Below, piece after piece: positions 18,329 to 26,565 of a stretch of 64,000 nt of DNA. Made by a program: the position numbers and the translations under genes. Location of the stretch: the NCBI RefSeq assembly GCF_900100625.1, contig NZ_FMTY01000001.1, positions 1 through 64,000 on the forward strand. Reading direction: 5' to 3'. Position 1 is the stretch's first letter; every line of letters starts with the position of its first letter. The DNA comes from Flavobacterium saliperosum. Lineage in GTDB: Bacteria; Bacteroidota; Bacteroidia; Flavobacteriales; Flavobacteriaceae. A model generated the notes under the pieces. It was given only the letters and a program-made list of their open reading frames with translations. It ran no database searches and was not told where the DNA came from.

Positions 18329-19391
18329 TTCTGAGTAAATAAATTGCTAAAATTCCAAAGATAAAGTTTGGAAACCAAACCGCTACAAAAGGGGGGATAC
18401 TGGAAGCCTCCGCCAAAACTCCGAAAATCTTTTCGAAGAAAATAAAGGTAAACGCAAGGGCAATTCCAAGCGCCAGGTTGACTCCCATTCCTCCTCTACG
18501 CTTCATCGCCGATACTGCCACAGCGATAATCGTTAATATGAACGCGGAAACCGGCAAACTGAATTTTCGGTATTTCACTACCATATAGGTATTAATATTC
18601 GAGGATCCTCTGGCTTTTTCTTTTTCGATAAACTTGTTTAACTCGCCTAAAGTCATGGTCTCGGCAATATACACCACCGGCGTCAAATCGTCTATATCGA
18701 AATCCAATTTCATTTTTCGTTGTTCTGCTGCAATCAACTGATCGTCAAGCTCGCCAACGGTTCTTTTTTTGAACCCGTATAAGGTATAGGTACTGTCGGC
18801 TTCGTTCCATTTGATACGATTGGCAATTATCTTATAATCCAGTTTGTCGCCTTTAAATTTCTCCAATGAAAAATTAAAGCCCATTTTAGACATGTAATTA
18901 AAATTGCTCACATAGATGAATTCGTCCTTACTGATTTGTCTGTATACATCCTGATTTTCACGAACTTTAGGATTGTTTTTCAGATAGGTGTATCTGAAAT
19001 CATTATACCCTTTACTTGCGTTGGGCACTAAAACAAAAGCCATCAGCAGGGCAAACAAAGAAACCAAAGTGGCTCCAATGATATAAGGCCGAAGAAAACG
19101 GGTGAATGAAATTCCGGAACTTAAAATGGCGATAATCTCGGTATTGTTAGCCAGTTTGGAAGTGAACCAGATGACCGATAAGAATAAGAATATCGGAAAA
19201 AGCATGTTGGCGAAATAAATCGTAAAATCAAGATAATATTTGGCAATTTCAACAAAAGGAACTTTGTTTTCGATCATTTTATTGACCTTCTCGGACACGT
19301 CGACTACAATCCCAATAGGAATAAACAACAGTAACATCACCGAAAAAGTTCCCAGATATCGCTTTAAAATGTATTTATCGATTATTTTCAT
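18315..19391 (-). CDS. LptF/LptG family lipopolysaccharide export permease
   Basis: A 358-residue YjgP/YjgQ-type permease. LptF and LptG form the inner-membrane part of the Lpt bridge that moves LPS to the outer membrane. N-terminal helices (about 12-115) include the family's LAILSSGISFTRFLRPYI-like coupling segment. A periplasmic beta domain (about 120-270) and three C-terminal helices follow. Which of LptF or LptG it is cannot be settled here; the position after tgt is common in Flavobacteriaceae. It overlaps the following EamA gene. Confidence 0.88.
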   Translation of the reverse strand: MKIIDKYILKRYLGTFSVMLLLFIPIGIVVDVSEKVNKMIENKVPFVEIAKYYLDFTIYFANMLFPIFLFLSVIWFTSKLANNTEIIAILSSGISFTRFLRPYIIGATLVSLFALLMAFVLVPNASKGYNDFRYTYLKNNPKVRENQDVYRQISKDEFIYVSNFNYMSKMGFNFSLEKFKGDKLDYKIIANRIKWNEADSTYTLYGFKKRTVGELDDQLIAAEQRKMKLDFDIDDLTPVVYIAETMTLGELNKFIEKEKARGSSNINTYMVVKYRKFSLPVSAFILTIIAVAVSAMKRRGGMGVNLALGIALAFTFIFFEKIFGVLAEASSIPPFVAVWFPNFIFGILAIYLLRNAKR

Positions 19392-19464
19392 TTATTGAAT
19401 TTAGAGTTTAGAACTTAGAATTTAGAACAGAAAAACTTCTTATCTCAAATTTCTAATTTCACAA

Positions 19465-20595
19465 TTACAATCTCTGACTCATGTTTTTTACCATCATCTC
19501 TTTCCATTCGCGGAAATCTCCCGCTAAGATATGTTTTCTTGCTTCACGAACCAACCACATGTAAAACCCTAAATTGTGAATCGTCGCAATTTGTTTCCCA
19601 AGGTATTCGTTGGCGGCAAAGAGGTGACGTAAATAGGCTTTGGTATATTCGGTATCCACAAAAGTGTGTCCCATCTCATCAATCGGGGAAAAATCAGCTT
19701 CCCATTTTTTATTTTTGATGTTGATGGTGCCGTTTGCGGTGAACAGCATTCCGTTTCGTGCATTACGCGTAGGCATAACACAATCGAACATGTCAATGCC
19801 CAATGCGATATTTTCAAGAATGTTGATTGGTGTTCCGACACCCATTAAATAACGGGGTTTGTCTTCCGGTAAGATGGCCGTAACCACTTCGGTCATGGCG
19901 TACATCTCCTCCGCCGGCTCCCCTACTGACAATCCGCCGATAGCGTTACCCTGCGCACCGGCATTGGCGATATATTCCGCCGATTGCTCACGCAAATCCT
20001 TATAGGTACTTCCCTGAACAATAGGGAAAAACGTTTGTTCGTAACCGTATTTGAAAGGCAGTTTTTCCAGATGATTGATACAACGATCCAACCAACGGTG
20101 TGTCATTTTCATCGATTTTTGCGCATAACGGTAATCGCATGGATAGGGCGTACATTCGTCGAAAGCCATGATGATATCGGCACCGATTGTACGTTGGATT
20201 TCCATAACGTTTTCGGGAGAAAAGAAATGGTACGATCCGTCAATATGCGATTTAAATTTAACCCCTTCTTCTTTGATTTTTCTATTGGAAGAAAGCGAAT
20301 ACACCTGATAACCACCCGAATCGGTCAGGATATTTCTGTCCCAGTTCATGAATTTATGCAATCCTCCGGCTTTTTCAAGAATCTCCGTCTGCGGACGAAG
20401 GTATAAATGATAGGTATTCCCTAAAATAATATCCGGATTGATATCGTCTTTTAACTCTCTTTGGTGTACTCCTTTAACGGAAGCAACGGTTCCAACGGGC
20501 ATAAAAATAGGGGTTTCAATTACGCCGTGATCGGTAGTAATGGATCCTGCTCTGGCCTTGGTTTGTGGGTCTTTAAGTAATAAATCGAACTTCAT
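19465..20595 (-). CDS. tgt: Queuine tRNA-ribosyltransferase
   Basis: Exchanges guanine 34 for preQ1 in tRNAs for Tyr, His, Asn and Asp, the entry step to queuosine. At 376 residues it has the full length. Visible are the substrate-pocket block LTDSGGYQVYSL near 90-101, GNAIGGLSVGEP near 215 and DCVMPTRNARNG near 265 with the catalytic Asp. The zinc site looks degenerate: the usual CxCxxC...H near the C-terminus reads as KWEADFSPIDEMGHTFV without cysteines. Many Bacteroidetes Tgt proteins may share this, and I am not certain. It lies 73 bases upstream of lptG. Confidence 0.93.
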   Translation of the reverse strand: MKFDLLLKDPQTKARAGSITTDHGVIETPIFMPVGTVASVKGVHQRELKDDINPDIILGNTYHLYLRPQTEILEKAGGLHKFMNWDRNILTDSGGYQVYSLSSNRKIKEEGVKFKSHIDGSYHFFSPENVMEIQRTIGADIIMAFDECTPYPCDYRYAQKSMKMTHRWLDRCINHLEKLPFKYGYEQTFFPIVQGSTYKDLREQSAEYIANAGAQGNAIGGLSVGEPAEEMYAMTEVVTAILPEDKPRYLMGVGTPINILENIALGIDMFDCVMPTRNARNGMLFTANGTINIKNKKWEADFSPIDEMGHTFVDTEYTKAYLRHLFAANEYLGKQIATIHNLGFYMWLVREARKHILAGDFREWKEMMVKNMSQRL

Positions 20596-20760
20596 ATATA
20601 CATTTTACAATCGGCAAAGATAAAAGAATTGTGAGTTATGAATTATGAATTATGGATTTAATTAACATCCGCTAAACATTTCTAAAAATCCGATAATCTA
20701 ATCTTCTGAAAAATCCAATTATCTGATTATCTTTGCGGCAGTTTAACTTTTACATATAAA

Positions 20761-21612
20761 ATGAAGCGTAACACACAACAATTAAGCAATTTAACGATTC
20801 AGGTAAGAAGAGACATTCTTCGTATGGTACACGCTGTAAATTCTGGTCACCCGGGAGGTTCTTTGGGTTGTACCGAATTTTTAGTGGTTTTATACCAAAA
20901 CATCATGGAACGCAAACCCGGTTTTGACATGAACGGTATCGGAGAAGACCTTTTCTTCTTATCGAACGGACATATTTCTCCGGTTTTCTACAGCGTTCTG
21001 GCCAGAAGCGGCTACTTCCCGGTTTCAGAATTGGCTACTTTCAGAAAATTAAATTCGAGATTACAAGGACATCCAACCACTCACGAAGGTTTACCGGGTG
21101 TGAGAATGGCTTCCGGCTCCTTAGGACAGGGGTTATCAGTTGCCATCGGAGCGGCTCAGGCTAAAAAACTGAACAACGACAATCATACTGTATATGCTTT
21201 ATTGGGTGACGGAGAACTTCAGGAAGGTCAAAACTGGGAAGCTATCATGTATGCTTCTGCAAAAAAAGTGGACAACCTGATTGCTACTATCGATTTAAAC
21301 GGAAAGCAAATTGACGGAACTACGGATGAAGTTTTAAACATGGGAAGTGTGAAAGCTAAGTTTGTAGCGTTCGACTGGGATGTTGTTGAAATCAAAGAAG
21401 GAAACAACATTGAAGATATTATCGCAGGTTTGAATCACGCCAAATCACTTTCAGGAAAAGGAAAACCGGTTTGTATCTTGTTACATACTGAGATGGGACA
21501 TGGTGTTGATTTCATGATGCATACCCATGCTTGGCACGGAAAAGCACCAAACGATGAACAATTGGCAACTGCTTTAGCCCAAAATTATTCTGAAGACGAA
21601 GTGGATTATTAA
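20761..21612 (+). CDS. Transketolase, N-terminal (thiamine diphosphate) subunit
   Basis: One half of a two-gene transketolase of the non-oxidative pentose phosphate pathway. The 283 residues carry the ThDP/Mg domain, with HPGGSLGCTEFL near 30, GHPTTHEGLPGVRMASGSLG near 105-124, and GDGELQEGQNWEA as the GDG...N metal/ThDP signature near 150. The pyrimidine and C-terminal domains are in the next gene, 95 bases downstream. A clear start at ATG 20761 follows ACATATAAA. Confidence 0.92.
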   Translation: MKRNTQQLSNLTIQVRRDILRMVHAVNSGHPGGSLGCTEFLVVLYQNIMERKPGFDMNGIGEDLFFLSNGHISPVFYSVLARSGYFPVSELATFRKLNSRLQGHPTTHEGLPGVRMASGSLGQGLSVAIGAAQAKKLNNDNHTVYALLGDGELQEGQNWEAIMYASAKKVDNLIATIDLNGKQIDGTTDEVLNMGSVKAKFVAFDWDVVEIKEGNNIEDIIAGLNHAKSLSGKGKPVCILLHTEMGHGVDFMMHTHAWHGKAPNDEQLATALAQNYSEDEVDY

Positions 21613-21707
21613 TTTAGTGATCCTTCGCAGCATTCAGCGAATTCGATTACTGATTTTAAAACCTTAGCGCCTTTGGCCATAGTAGCTCTAAACCTTAAAA
21701 GAAAACA

Positions 21708-22661
21708 ATGAAAAAATATACAAATACAGGAAGTAAAGATACCCGTTCGGGCTTTGGAGCGGGAATGACCGAATTGGGTCAGAAAAACGAAAATGTGGTA
21801 GCCCTTTGTGCGGACTTAATCGGATCGTTAAAATTTGACGATTTCAAAAAGAACCACCCGGAGCGTTTCTTCCAAATCGGAATTGCTGAGGCAAACATGA
21901 TTGGAATTGCAGCCGGCTTAACTGTTGGCGGAAAAATTCCTTTTACAGGAACTTTTGCTAACTTTTCAACCGGTCGTGTTTACGATCAGATTCGTCAGTC
22001 GGTTGCTTATTCTGACAAGAACGTAAAAATATGTGCTTCACACGCAGGATTAACCCTTGGTGAAGACGGTGCCACCCACCAGATTTTAGAAGATATCGGT
22101 TTGATGAAAATGTTACCCGGAATGACGGTTATCAACACGTGTGATTACAACCAGACCAAAGCGGCTACGTTAGCGCTAGCGGATCACCATGGACCGGCTT
22201 ATTTGCGTTTCGGACGCCCCGTAGTGCCTAACTTCACTCCGGCAGACGAACCATTCGTAATCGGAAAAGCGATCATGCTAAACGAAGGAACCGATGTTAC
22301 GATTATCGCTACAGGTCACTTGGTTTGGGAAGCGTTGGTTGCTGCGGAAGCTTTGGAAGCGAAAGGCATTTCTGCGGAAGTCATCAACATTCACACGATT
22401 AAACCTTTGGATGAAGAAGCGATTTTAAAATCGGTTGCCAAAACAGGTTGTGTGGTTACCGCTGAGGAACATAACATCTTAGGAGGTTTGGGAGAAAGCG
22501 TGGCGAGAACACTGGCTTTAAACAACCCGAAACCACAGGAATTTGTTGCGGTTCAGGACAGTTTTGGAGAATCCGGAACCCCAGAGCAATTGATGGAAAA
22601 ATACAAGTTAAACAATCAGGCGATTGTGGAAGCTGTTGAAAGAGTGATTAAAAGAAAATAA
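21708..22661 (+). CDS. Transketolase, C-terminal subunit
   Basis: The second half of the split transketolase, 317 residues with the pyrimidine-binding domain (FFQIGIAEANMIGIAAGLTV near 53-72, supplying the ThDP-activating Glu) and the C-terminal domain (TAEEHNILGGLGESVA near 250). Similar two-gene transketolases occur in archaea and several bacterial phyla. It ends before a strong bidirectional terminator. Confidence 0.92.
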   Translation: MKKYTNTGSKDTRSGFGAGMTELGQKNENVVALCADLIGSLKFDDFKKNHPERFFQIGIAEANMIGIAAGLTVGGKIPFTGTFANFSTGRVYDQIRQSVAYSDKNVKICASHAGLTLGEDGATHQILEDIGLMKMLPGMTVINTCDYNQTKAATLALADHHGPAYLRFGRPVVPNFTPADEPFVIGKAIMLNEGTDVTIIATGHLVWEALVAAEALEAKGISAEVINIHTIKPLDEEAILKSVAKTGCVVTAEEHNILGGLGESVARTLALNNPKPQEFVAVQDSFGESGTPEQLMEKYKLNNQAIVEAVERVIKRK

Positions 22662-22678
22662 TCTTTCATTTTACATAT

Positions 22679-22712
22679 AAAAAAATCCCGCTCAATGAGC
22701 GGGATTTTTTTG
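22679..22712. terminator. Bidirectional terminator after the transketolase genes
   Basis: The stem AAATCCCGCTC / GAGCGGGATTT has a three-base loop, with A and T runs on its two sides. It serves the transketolase message and the convergent lipoprotein gene at 22724. Confidence 0.9.
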
Positions 22713-22723
22713 TTTTTATTTCA

Positions 22724-23779
22724 TTAGTAATCCGTATACGGAGGTTTTGCCGTACGGTCAAGATGTCTTCTCAAACGGGTTGTTGTTGTTCCGTCTCCGG
22801 AAGCATCAGGAATTCCCTTAGGTTCTGTTTCATCCACATCAACTGTAGCCGGATCATCAACCATAGGATTAAAAGGGTAGAATGCACTGGTTCCCTGACC
22901 TGCCAATATAGGTGTAGGCTTCTTAATCTCGTCTTTTGTCAAATACCCATCATTATCGTCATCAGCATCAAATACATTCGGAATCCCATCGCCATCCGTA
23001 TCCAATAATGTTCCATCAGCATTTAAAATATATTCATAACGGGATGGAATTTTATCATTATCCAAGTCAGTATAAGTAACCGCATGAAGATTGAATGTAA
23101 AGATTAATGGTGCATACTGCGGAATATTTCCGAAAGATTGATTGTAATACCCTAACCCGGAAGGTAAAAACATCACTCCCGAACCGTAATTTTCAGAATT
23201 TAATGTCCCGTCACCATTTAAAGGATCCAAATAACCAGCTCTAAATTCCGGAAAAATATATTCCCACCCCTTAGTGGCCACATCCGCCAATCCGATCTGA
23301 GTAGGGTTAGGTGCATAATCAAATTGTTGCGTCGCCAAATCATACTGATTTGTAATCGCATTAAAGGTACGTGTCAATGAAATCCCTCTGTAGCTCGTTA
23401 AAACAACATCAACACCACAAGGTTTATCTCCATCAGCATCCGTATCTCCTTTGCCATCAAACTTCAGATAATAAACTTTAAAATCAACGCCAAATCGTTT
23501 AACAATCTTATACAACAAAGGATATTCTGTCTGATCCCAAATCGAAACGGTATGGGTAGCGTCAAGCGGATTCATAACCACACTAGTCACATCACCATCT
23601 ACATCTTTGGTAACTTCAACATAATATTTATGCAAATAATCCTCAATCTTAACTAAATCTTCCGGGTACACTTCAGGATGTGGTCTTGCCTCAACGGGTC
23701 CGACACCATCATCTTTCTGACAGTTAGCAAACAGTACCGCTATGGCGAAAACACTAAATATCTTAAAAATTCTATTCAT
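22724..23779 (-). CDS. Lipoprotein with FKBP-like peptidyl-prolyl isomerase domain and Asp-rich calcium-type repeats
   Basis: A 351-residue lipoprotein (lipobox VLFANCQKDD, Cys about residue 20). The middle (about 120-235) reads like an FKBP fold: VDVVLTSYRGISL at the front, and YGSGVMFLPSGLGYYN followed by IPQYAPLIFTFNLHAV at the back. GldI-type PPIase lipoproteins of Flavobacteria share this layout. From about 250 it has D-x-D-x-D-G repeats (DTDGDGIPNVFDADDDNDGY) like thrombospondin type 3 calcium sites, then a Pro/Thr-rich tail. It probably assists folding of exported proteins in the periplasm. Whether it is active is uncertain. Confidence 0.75.
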   Translation of the reverse strand: MNRIFKIFSVFAIAVLFANCQKDDGVGPVEARPHPEVYPEDLVKIEDYLHKYYVEVTKDVDGDVTSVVMNPLDATHTVSIWDQTEYPLLYKIVKRFGVDFKVYYLKFDGKGDTDADGDKPCGVDVVLTSYRGISLTRTFNAITNQYDLATQQFDYAPNPTQIGLADVATKGWEYIFPEFRAGYLDPLNGDGTLNSENYGSGVMFLPSGLGYYNQSFGNIPQYAPLIFTFNLHAVTYTDLDNDKIPSRYEYILNADGTLLDTDGDGIPNVFDADDDNDGYLTKDEIKKPTPILAGQGTSAFYPFNPMVDDPATVDVDETEPKGIPDASGDGTTTTRLRRHLDRTAKPPYTDY

Positions 23780-23860
23780 TATTCGTACATTTTAATGGCC
23801 GCAAGATACAATTTTCATTTATTTTTGTACTCCTATTAACAATGATTTTAACGAATTCGT

Positions 23861-24253
23861 ATGAGAATCGATAAATATTTGTGGTGTGTTCGTTATTACA
23901 AAACCCGAAGTATCGCCACTGAAGCCTGTAAAAAAGGACAGATTACCGTAAACGGACAGGACGCAAAGCCTTCCCGCGAAGTATTTCCTACCGATAAAAT
24001 CACGCTTCGAAAAGACCAGATTAGGTATGTTTTGACCGTATTGGACATTCCCGCAAATCGTGTCGGACCGAAATTGGTGGATATTTACCGGAAAGACGAA
24101 ACGCCGGCCGAAGCATTCGAACATCTGGAATTGTTGAAATTATCCAAAGAGCATTATCGCACCAAAGGACAAGGCCGACCAACCAAAAAGGACCGAAGAG
24201 ACATTGACGATTACACCATAGAGCCGGAAGAAGATGAAAAAACAACTGAATAA
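23861..24253 (+). CDS. RNA-binding S4 domain protein (Hsp15-like)
   Basis: A 130-residue protein with an S4 RNA-binding domain in its first 60 residues (MRIDKYLWCVRYYKTRSIAT...GQITVNGQDAKPSREV) and a charged tail. Its length and architecture match Hsp15/HslR, which rescues stalled 50S subunits carrying nascent chains. The tail ends in a Glu/Asp-rich stretch that overlaps the next gene by 20 bases, so the methyltransferase gene is coupled to it. Confidence 0.85.
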   Translation: MRIDKYLWCVRYYKTRSIATEACKKGQITVNGQDAKPSREVFPTDKITLRKDQIRYVLTVLDIPANRVGPKLVDIYRKDETPAEAFEHLELLKLSKEHYRTKGQGRPTKKDRRDIDDYTIEPEEDEKTTE

Positions 24254-24821
24254 AGACTATTGGGAAAACCGCTACGAAGCAAACGAAACCGGTTGGGATG
24301 TTGGTGAAATCACCACACCACTGAAAGAATACATCGATCAGATTGAAAACAAAAATCTCAAAATACTGATTCCGGGTGCCGGAAACGGTTATGAGTTGGA
24401 TTATCTCCTATCCAAGGGATTCAAAAACGTTTTTGTTGTCGATTTAGCAGAAGCACCATTGCAAAACATCAAAAAAAGGATTCCGGAATTCCCTGAAAAT
24501 CAACTCATAAAAAGCGATTTCTTCGAGCTCGAAGGAAACTACGATTTGATATTGGAACAAACGTTCTTTTGCGCTTTAACTCCGGAATTGCGCGAGAAAT
24601 ACGTTTCCAAAATGCATTCCTTACTTTCCGGAAACGGCAAACTGTTCGGACTGCTGTTTGATTTCCCGTTAACCGAAGAAGGCCCTCCCTTCGGAGGCAG
24701 TAAAGCGGAATACCTAAATCTGTTTTCAGAAAAATTCAACATTAAAACATTGGAAACCGCTTATAATTCTATCAAACCGAGAGCCGAAAGAGAGTTATTC
24801 TTTATATTTCTTCCTAAATGA
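24234..24821 (+). CDS. SAM-dependent methyltransferase (TPMT-like)
   Basis: A 195-residue class I methyltransferase. WENRYEANETGWDVGE near 10-25 is the thiopurine-methyltransferase-type N-terminus. Motif I appears as ILIPGAGNGYELDYLLS near 43-59, with FVVDLAEAP next and GNYDLILEQTFFCAL near 101-115. The substrate is unknown; small thiol or halide acceptors are known for the family. It overlaps the S4-domain gene by 20 bases and presumably shares its message. Confidence 0.82.
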   Translation: MKKQLNKDYWENRYEANETGWDVGEITTPLKEYIDQIENKNLKILIPGAGNGYELDYLLSKGFKNVFVVDLAEAPLQNIKKRIPEFPENQLIKSDFFELEGNYDLILEQTFFCALTPELREKYVSKMHSLLSGNGKLFGLLFDFPLTEEGPPFGGSKAEYLNLFSEKFNIKTLETAYNSIKPRAERELFFIFLPK

Positions 24822-24929
24822 TAATTAGAACCTAAGGAAGAAGTGACCTTATTAAAAATTCATTATTTTTGGTTGCATTTTAAACAATGCCTTTTTAAGA
24901 CGTTTTGAAGCAAAACAACAACACAACAA

Positions 24930-25424
24930 ATGAAAAATATTATTTTAACACAAAGCCAAATTCAACATAAAACCAAACGTATCGCCTATCAGATTTACGA
25001 AACTTTTGTGGATGAAAACGAAGTGGTTTTAGCCGGAATTGCAAACAGCGGTTACATTTTCGCCCAAAAAATCGCAGCCGAACTGGAAAAAATATCCGAT
25101 TTGAAGGTGATACTGTGTGAAGTGAAAATCAACAAGAACAATCCCCAGGATCAAATAACCACTTCCTTAAAAACGGAAGACTATGAAAATAAAGGATTAG
25201 TTCTGGTTGATGACGTTCTGAATTCGGGCACGACCTTAATTTATGGCGTGAAGTATTTTTTAGATGTTCCCCTGAAGAAATTCAAAACGGCGGTGCTGGT
25301 TGACCGTAATCATAAAAAATATCCCGTAAAAGCTGATTTTAAAGGCATTTCACTTTCCACGTCGTTATTAGAACACATACAAGTGGTTTTTGAGGAAAAT
25401 GACGAATACGCCTATTTAAGTTAA
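24930..25424 (+). CDS. Phosphoribosyltransferase family protein (PyrR-like)
   Basis: A 164-residue type I phosphoribosyltransferase with the PRPP signature LVLVDDVLNSGTTL near 90-103 and the flexible-loop region before it. The N-terminus (ILTQSQIQHKTKRIAYQIYE) resembles PyrR proteins. Regulation of pyrimidine genes is unlikely to be readable here because no pyr gene is near. It converges on aroK with a nine-base overlap of the coding ends (25416-25424). Confidence 0.82.
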   Translation: MKNIILTQSQIQHKTKRIAYQIYETFVDENEVVLAGIANSGYIFAQKIAAELEKISDLKVILCEVKINKNNPQDQITTSLKTEDYENKGLVLVDDVLNSGTTLIYGVKYFLDVPLKKFKTAVLVDRNHKKYPVKADFKGISLSTSLLEHIQVVFEENDEYAYLS

Positions 25425-25934
25425 AAGCGTATTTATCTCCTGAACAATCTCGTCTGGCGTTTTAGCGTCAACCGAAACCACATGCTTGGCCTGATTGTAA
25501 AAGTAACTTCTCTCGAACAGGTGTTTGGCAATGAATTCCTGAAATTCGTCACCTTCCTTCGAAGCCAGTAAAGGACGGTGCGCTTTTTCAGCTGACAATC
25601 GTTTGATCAATTCCGGTAAGGATGCTTTTAAATAAACCGATGTTATGCCTTCTTTTTGCAGTTGCAGATGATTATTTGCATAACAAGGCGTACCTCCTCC
25701 CAAACTGAGAATGAAATCGATTTGTGTTGCCAAAAAGTGATTCAGTGTTTCGTGTTCCAATTTTCGGAATCTGATTTCTCCCAGTTCCAAAAACAATTCC
25801 GAAATGGTTTTTTGCATATTTTTTTCGATGATTTCATCCAGATCAAAAAAAGGAATTCCTGTTTTTTCAGACATTATTTTCCCCACCGTGGTCTTTCCGG
25901 AACCCATATAGCCCAATAAAACGATTTTCTTCAT
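25416..25934 (-). CDS. aroK: Shikimate kinase
   Basis: Phosphorylates shikimate at O3 in aromatic amino acid synthesis. The 172 residues have the P-loop GYMGSGKTTVGK at 8-19, the shikimate-binding DLDEIIE near 32-38, R57-type residue in GEIRFRKLE, and SLGGGTPC near 77-84. The C-terminal lid (HRPLLAS...) follows. Its length is normal for the family. It is convergent with the phosphoribosyltransferase gene. Confidence 0.95.
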   Translation of the reverse strand: MKKIVLLGYMGSGKTTVGKIMSEKTGIPFFDLDEIIEKNMQKTISELFLELGEIRFRKLEHETLNHFLATQIDFILSLGGGTPCYANNHLQLQKEGITSVYLKASLPELIKRLSAEKAHRPLLASKEGDEFQEFIAKHLFERSYFYNQAKHVVSVDAKTPDEIVQEINTLLT

Positions 25935-26007
25935 ACCAATAAAACCTTATAAACTAAGCGCTTAAGAAAGCAGATTAAAAAAAAGTCAAATTTATAATAA
26001 ATTTCCC

Positions 26008-26037
26008 TTGGAAAATAAATAATACGCCTTATATTTG
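26008..26037 (+). promoter_or_regulatory. Promoter of the tRNA-Lys/Lys/Leu operon
   Basis: TTG at 26008-26010 and TATATTTG at 26030-26037 are separated by 19 bases, close to the ideal Bacteroidetes promoter. It lies about 25 bases before the first tRNA-Lys. Confidence 0.75.
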
Positions 26038-26062
26038 CACCCGCAATCAGGAAATGATTACA

Positions 26063-26135
26063 GACTCGGTAGCTCAGCTGGTAGAGCACATCACTTTTAA
26101 TGATGGGGTCCTGGGTTCGAATCCCAGCCGGGTCA
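26063..26135 (+). tRNA. tRNA-Lys (TTT anticodon), copy 1
   Basis: A 73-base cloverleaf. The acceptor GACTCGG pairs with CCGGGTC (one G-T pair). The D arm contains AGCTCAGCTGGTAGAGCA, the anticodon stem is CATCA/TGATG with loop CTTTTAA (anticodon TTT, 26096-26098), and the T arm is CTGGGTTCGAATCCCAG. CCA is not encoded. It is identical to the second copy. Confidence 0.97.
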
Positions 26136-26168
26136 CAAAAATGACCAAATTCATTTCCTGAAAGCAAC

Positions 26169-26241
26169 GACTCGGTAGCTCAGCTGGTAGAGCACATCAC
26201 TTTTAATGATGGGGTCCTGGGTTCGAATCCCAGCCGGGTCA
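26169..26241 (+). tRNA. tRNA-Lys (TTT anticodon), copy 2
   Basis: Same 73 bases as the copy at 26063, about 33 bases downstream, so both very likely come from one precursor. The anticodon is TTT and no CCA is encoded. Confidence 0.97.
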
Positions 26242-26284
26242 CGAAAAGTTAAGCACATTGCTTAACTTTTTTTGTTTACAGCAA

Positions 26285-26366
26285 GGCCACGTGGAGAAAT
26301 TGGTAGACTCGCCATCTTGAGGGGGTGGTGCTGCAAGGCGTATGGGTTCGAATCCCATCGTGGTCA
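26285..26366 (+). tRNA. tRNA-Leu (GAG anticodon)
   Basis: An 82-base class II tRNA. The acceptor GGCCACG pairs with CGTGGTC. The anticodon stem CCATC/GGTGG holds the loop TTGAGGG (anticodon GAG). A long variable arm (TGCTGCAAGGCGTA) and the T arm GGGTTCGAATCCC follow. CCA is not encoded. It is third in the tRNA operon. A 16-base copy of its 3' end lies 120 bases downstream. Confidence 0.96.
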
Positions 26367-26373
26367 CGAATAA

Positions 26374-26438
26374 ACAGAAAGAGTAAAATTCAAATAGTAA
26401 AGCTCGCTTTAAAAATTTGATTTTTACTCTTTCTGCTT
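26374..26438 (+). terminator. Imperfect inverted repeat after tRNA-Leu, possible terminator
   Basis: CAGAAAGAGTAAAATTCAAAT (from about 26375) faces ATTTGATTTTTACTCTTTCTG (ending about 26438) around an AGCTCGCTTT loop. It is a long hairpin just after the tRNA-Leu gene, possibly the tRNA operon's end or part of an inserted unit. Confidence 0.45.
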
Positions 26439-26470
26439 TCAAAGCGTAGCTTTGTTGGGAAAGTAAAATC

Positions 26471-26486
26471 AATCCCATCGCGGTCA
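26471..26486 (+). repeat. Echo of the tRNA-Leu 3' end (possible att scar)
   Basis: AATCCCATCGCGGTCA repeats the last 16 bases of the tRNA-Leu gene (26351-26366) with one mismatch (C for T). Partial tRNA 3'-end copies of this kind commonly mark integration sites. Here only about 100 bases lie between the two, so any element is gone. Confidence 0.5.
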
Positions 26487-26490
26487 AAAA

Positions 26491-26536
26491 ATGAAAAATC
26501 CGAATAACAGACAATTTCGTTATTCGGATTTTTCAT
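26491..26536. terminator. Bidirectional terminator between the tRNA operon and crtY
   Basis: A perfect 18-base inverted repeat (ATGAAAAATCCGAATAAC at 26491-26508 with its complement at 26519-26536) around a ten-base loop. It lies 30 bases beyond the minus-strand crtY stop. Confidence 0.75.
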
Positions 26537-26565
26537 ATCGGTTTCTTTCGCTTTCTAAACAGGTT

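Noticed and set aside
25931..26167. Open frames across the tRNA genes
   Set aside because: They are read through tRNA sequence on the opposite strand and have no homologous look.
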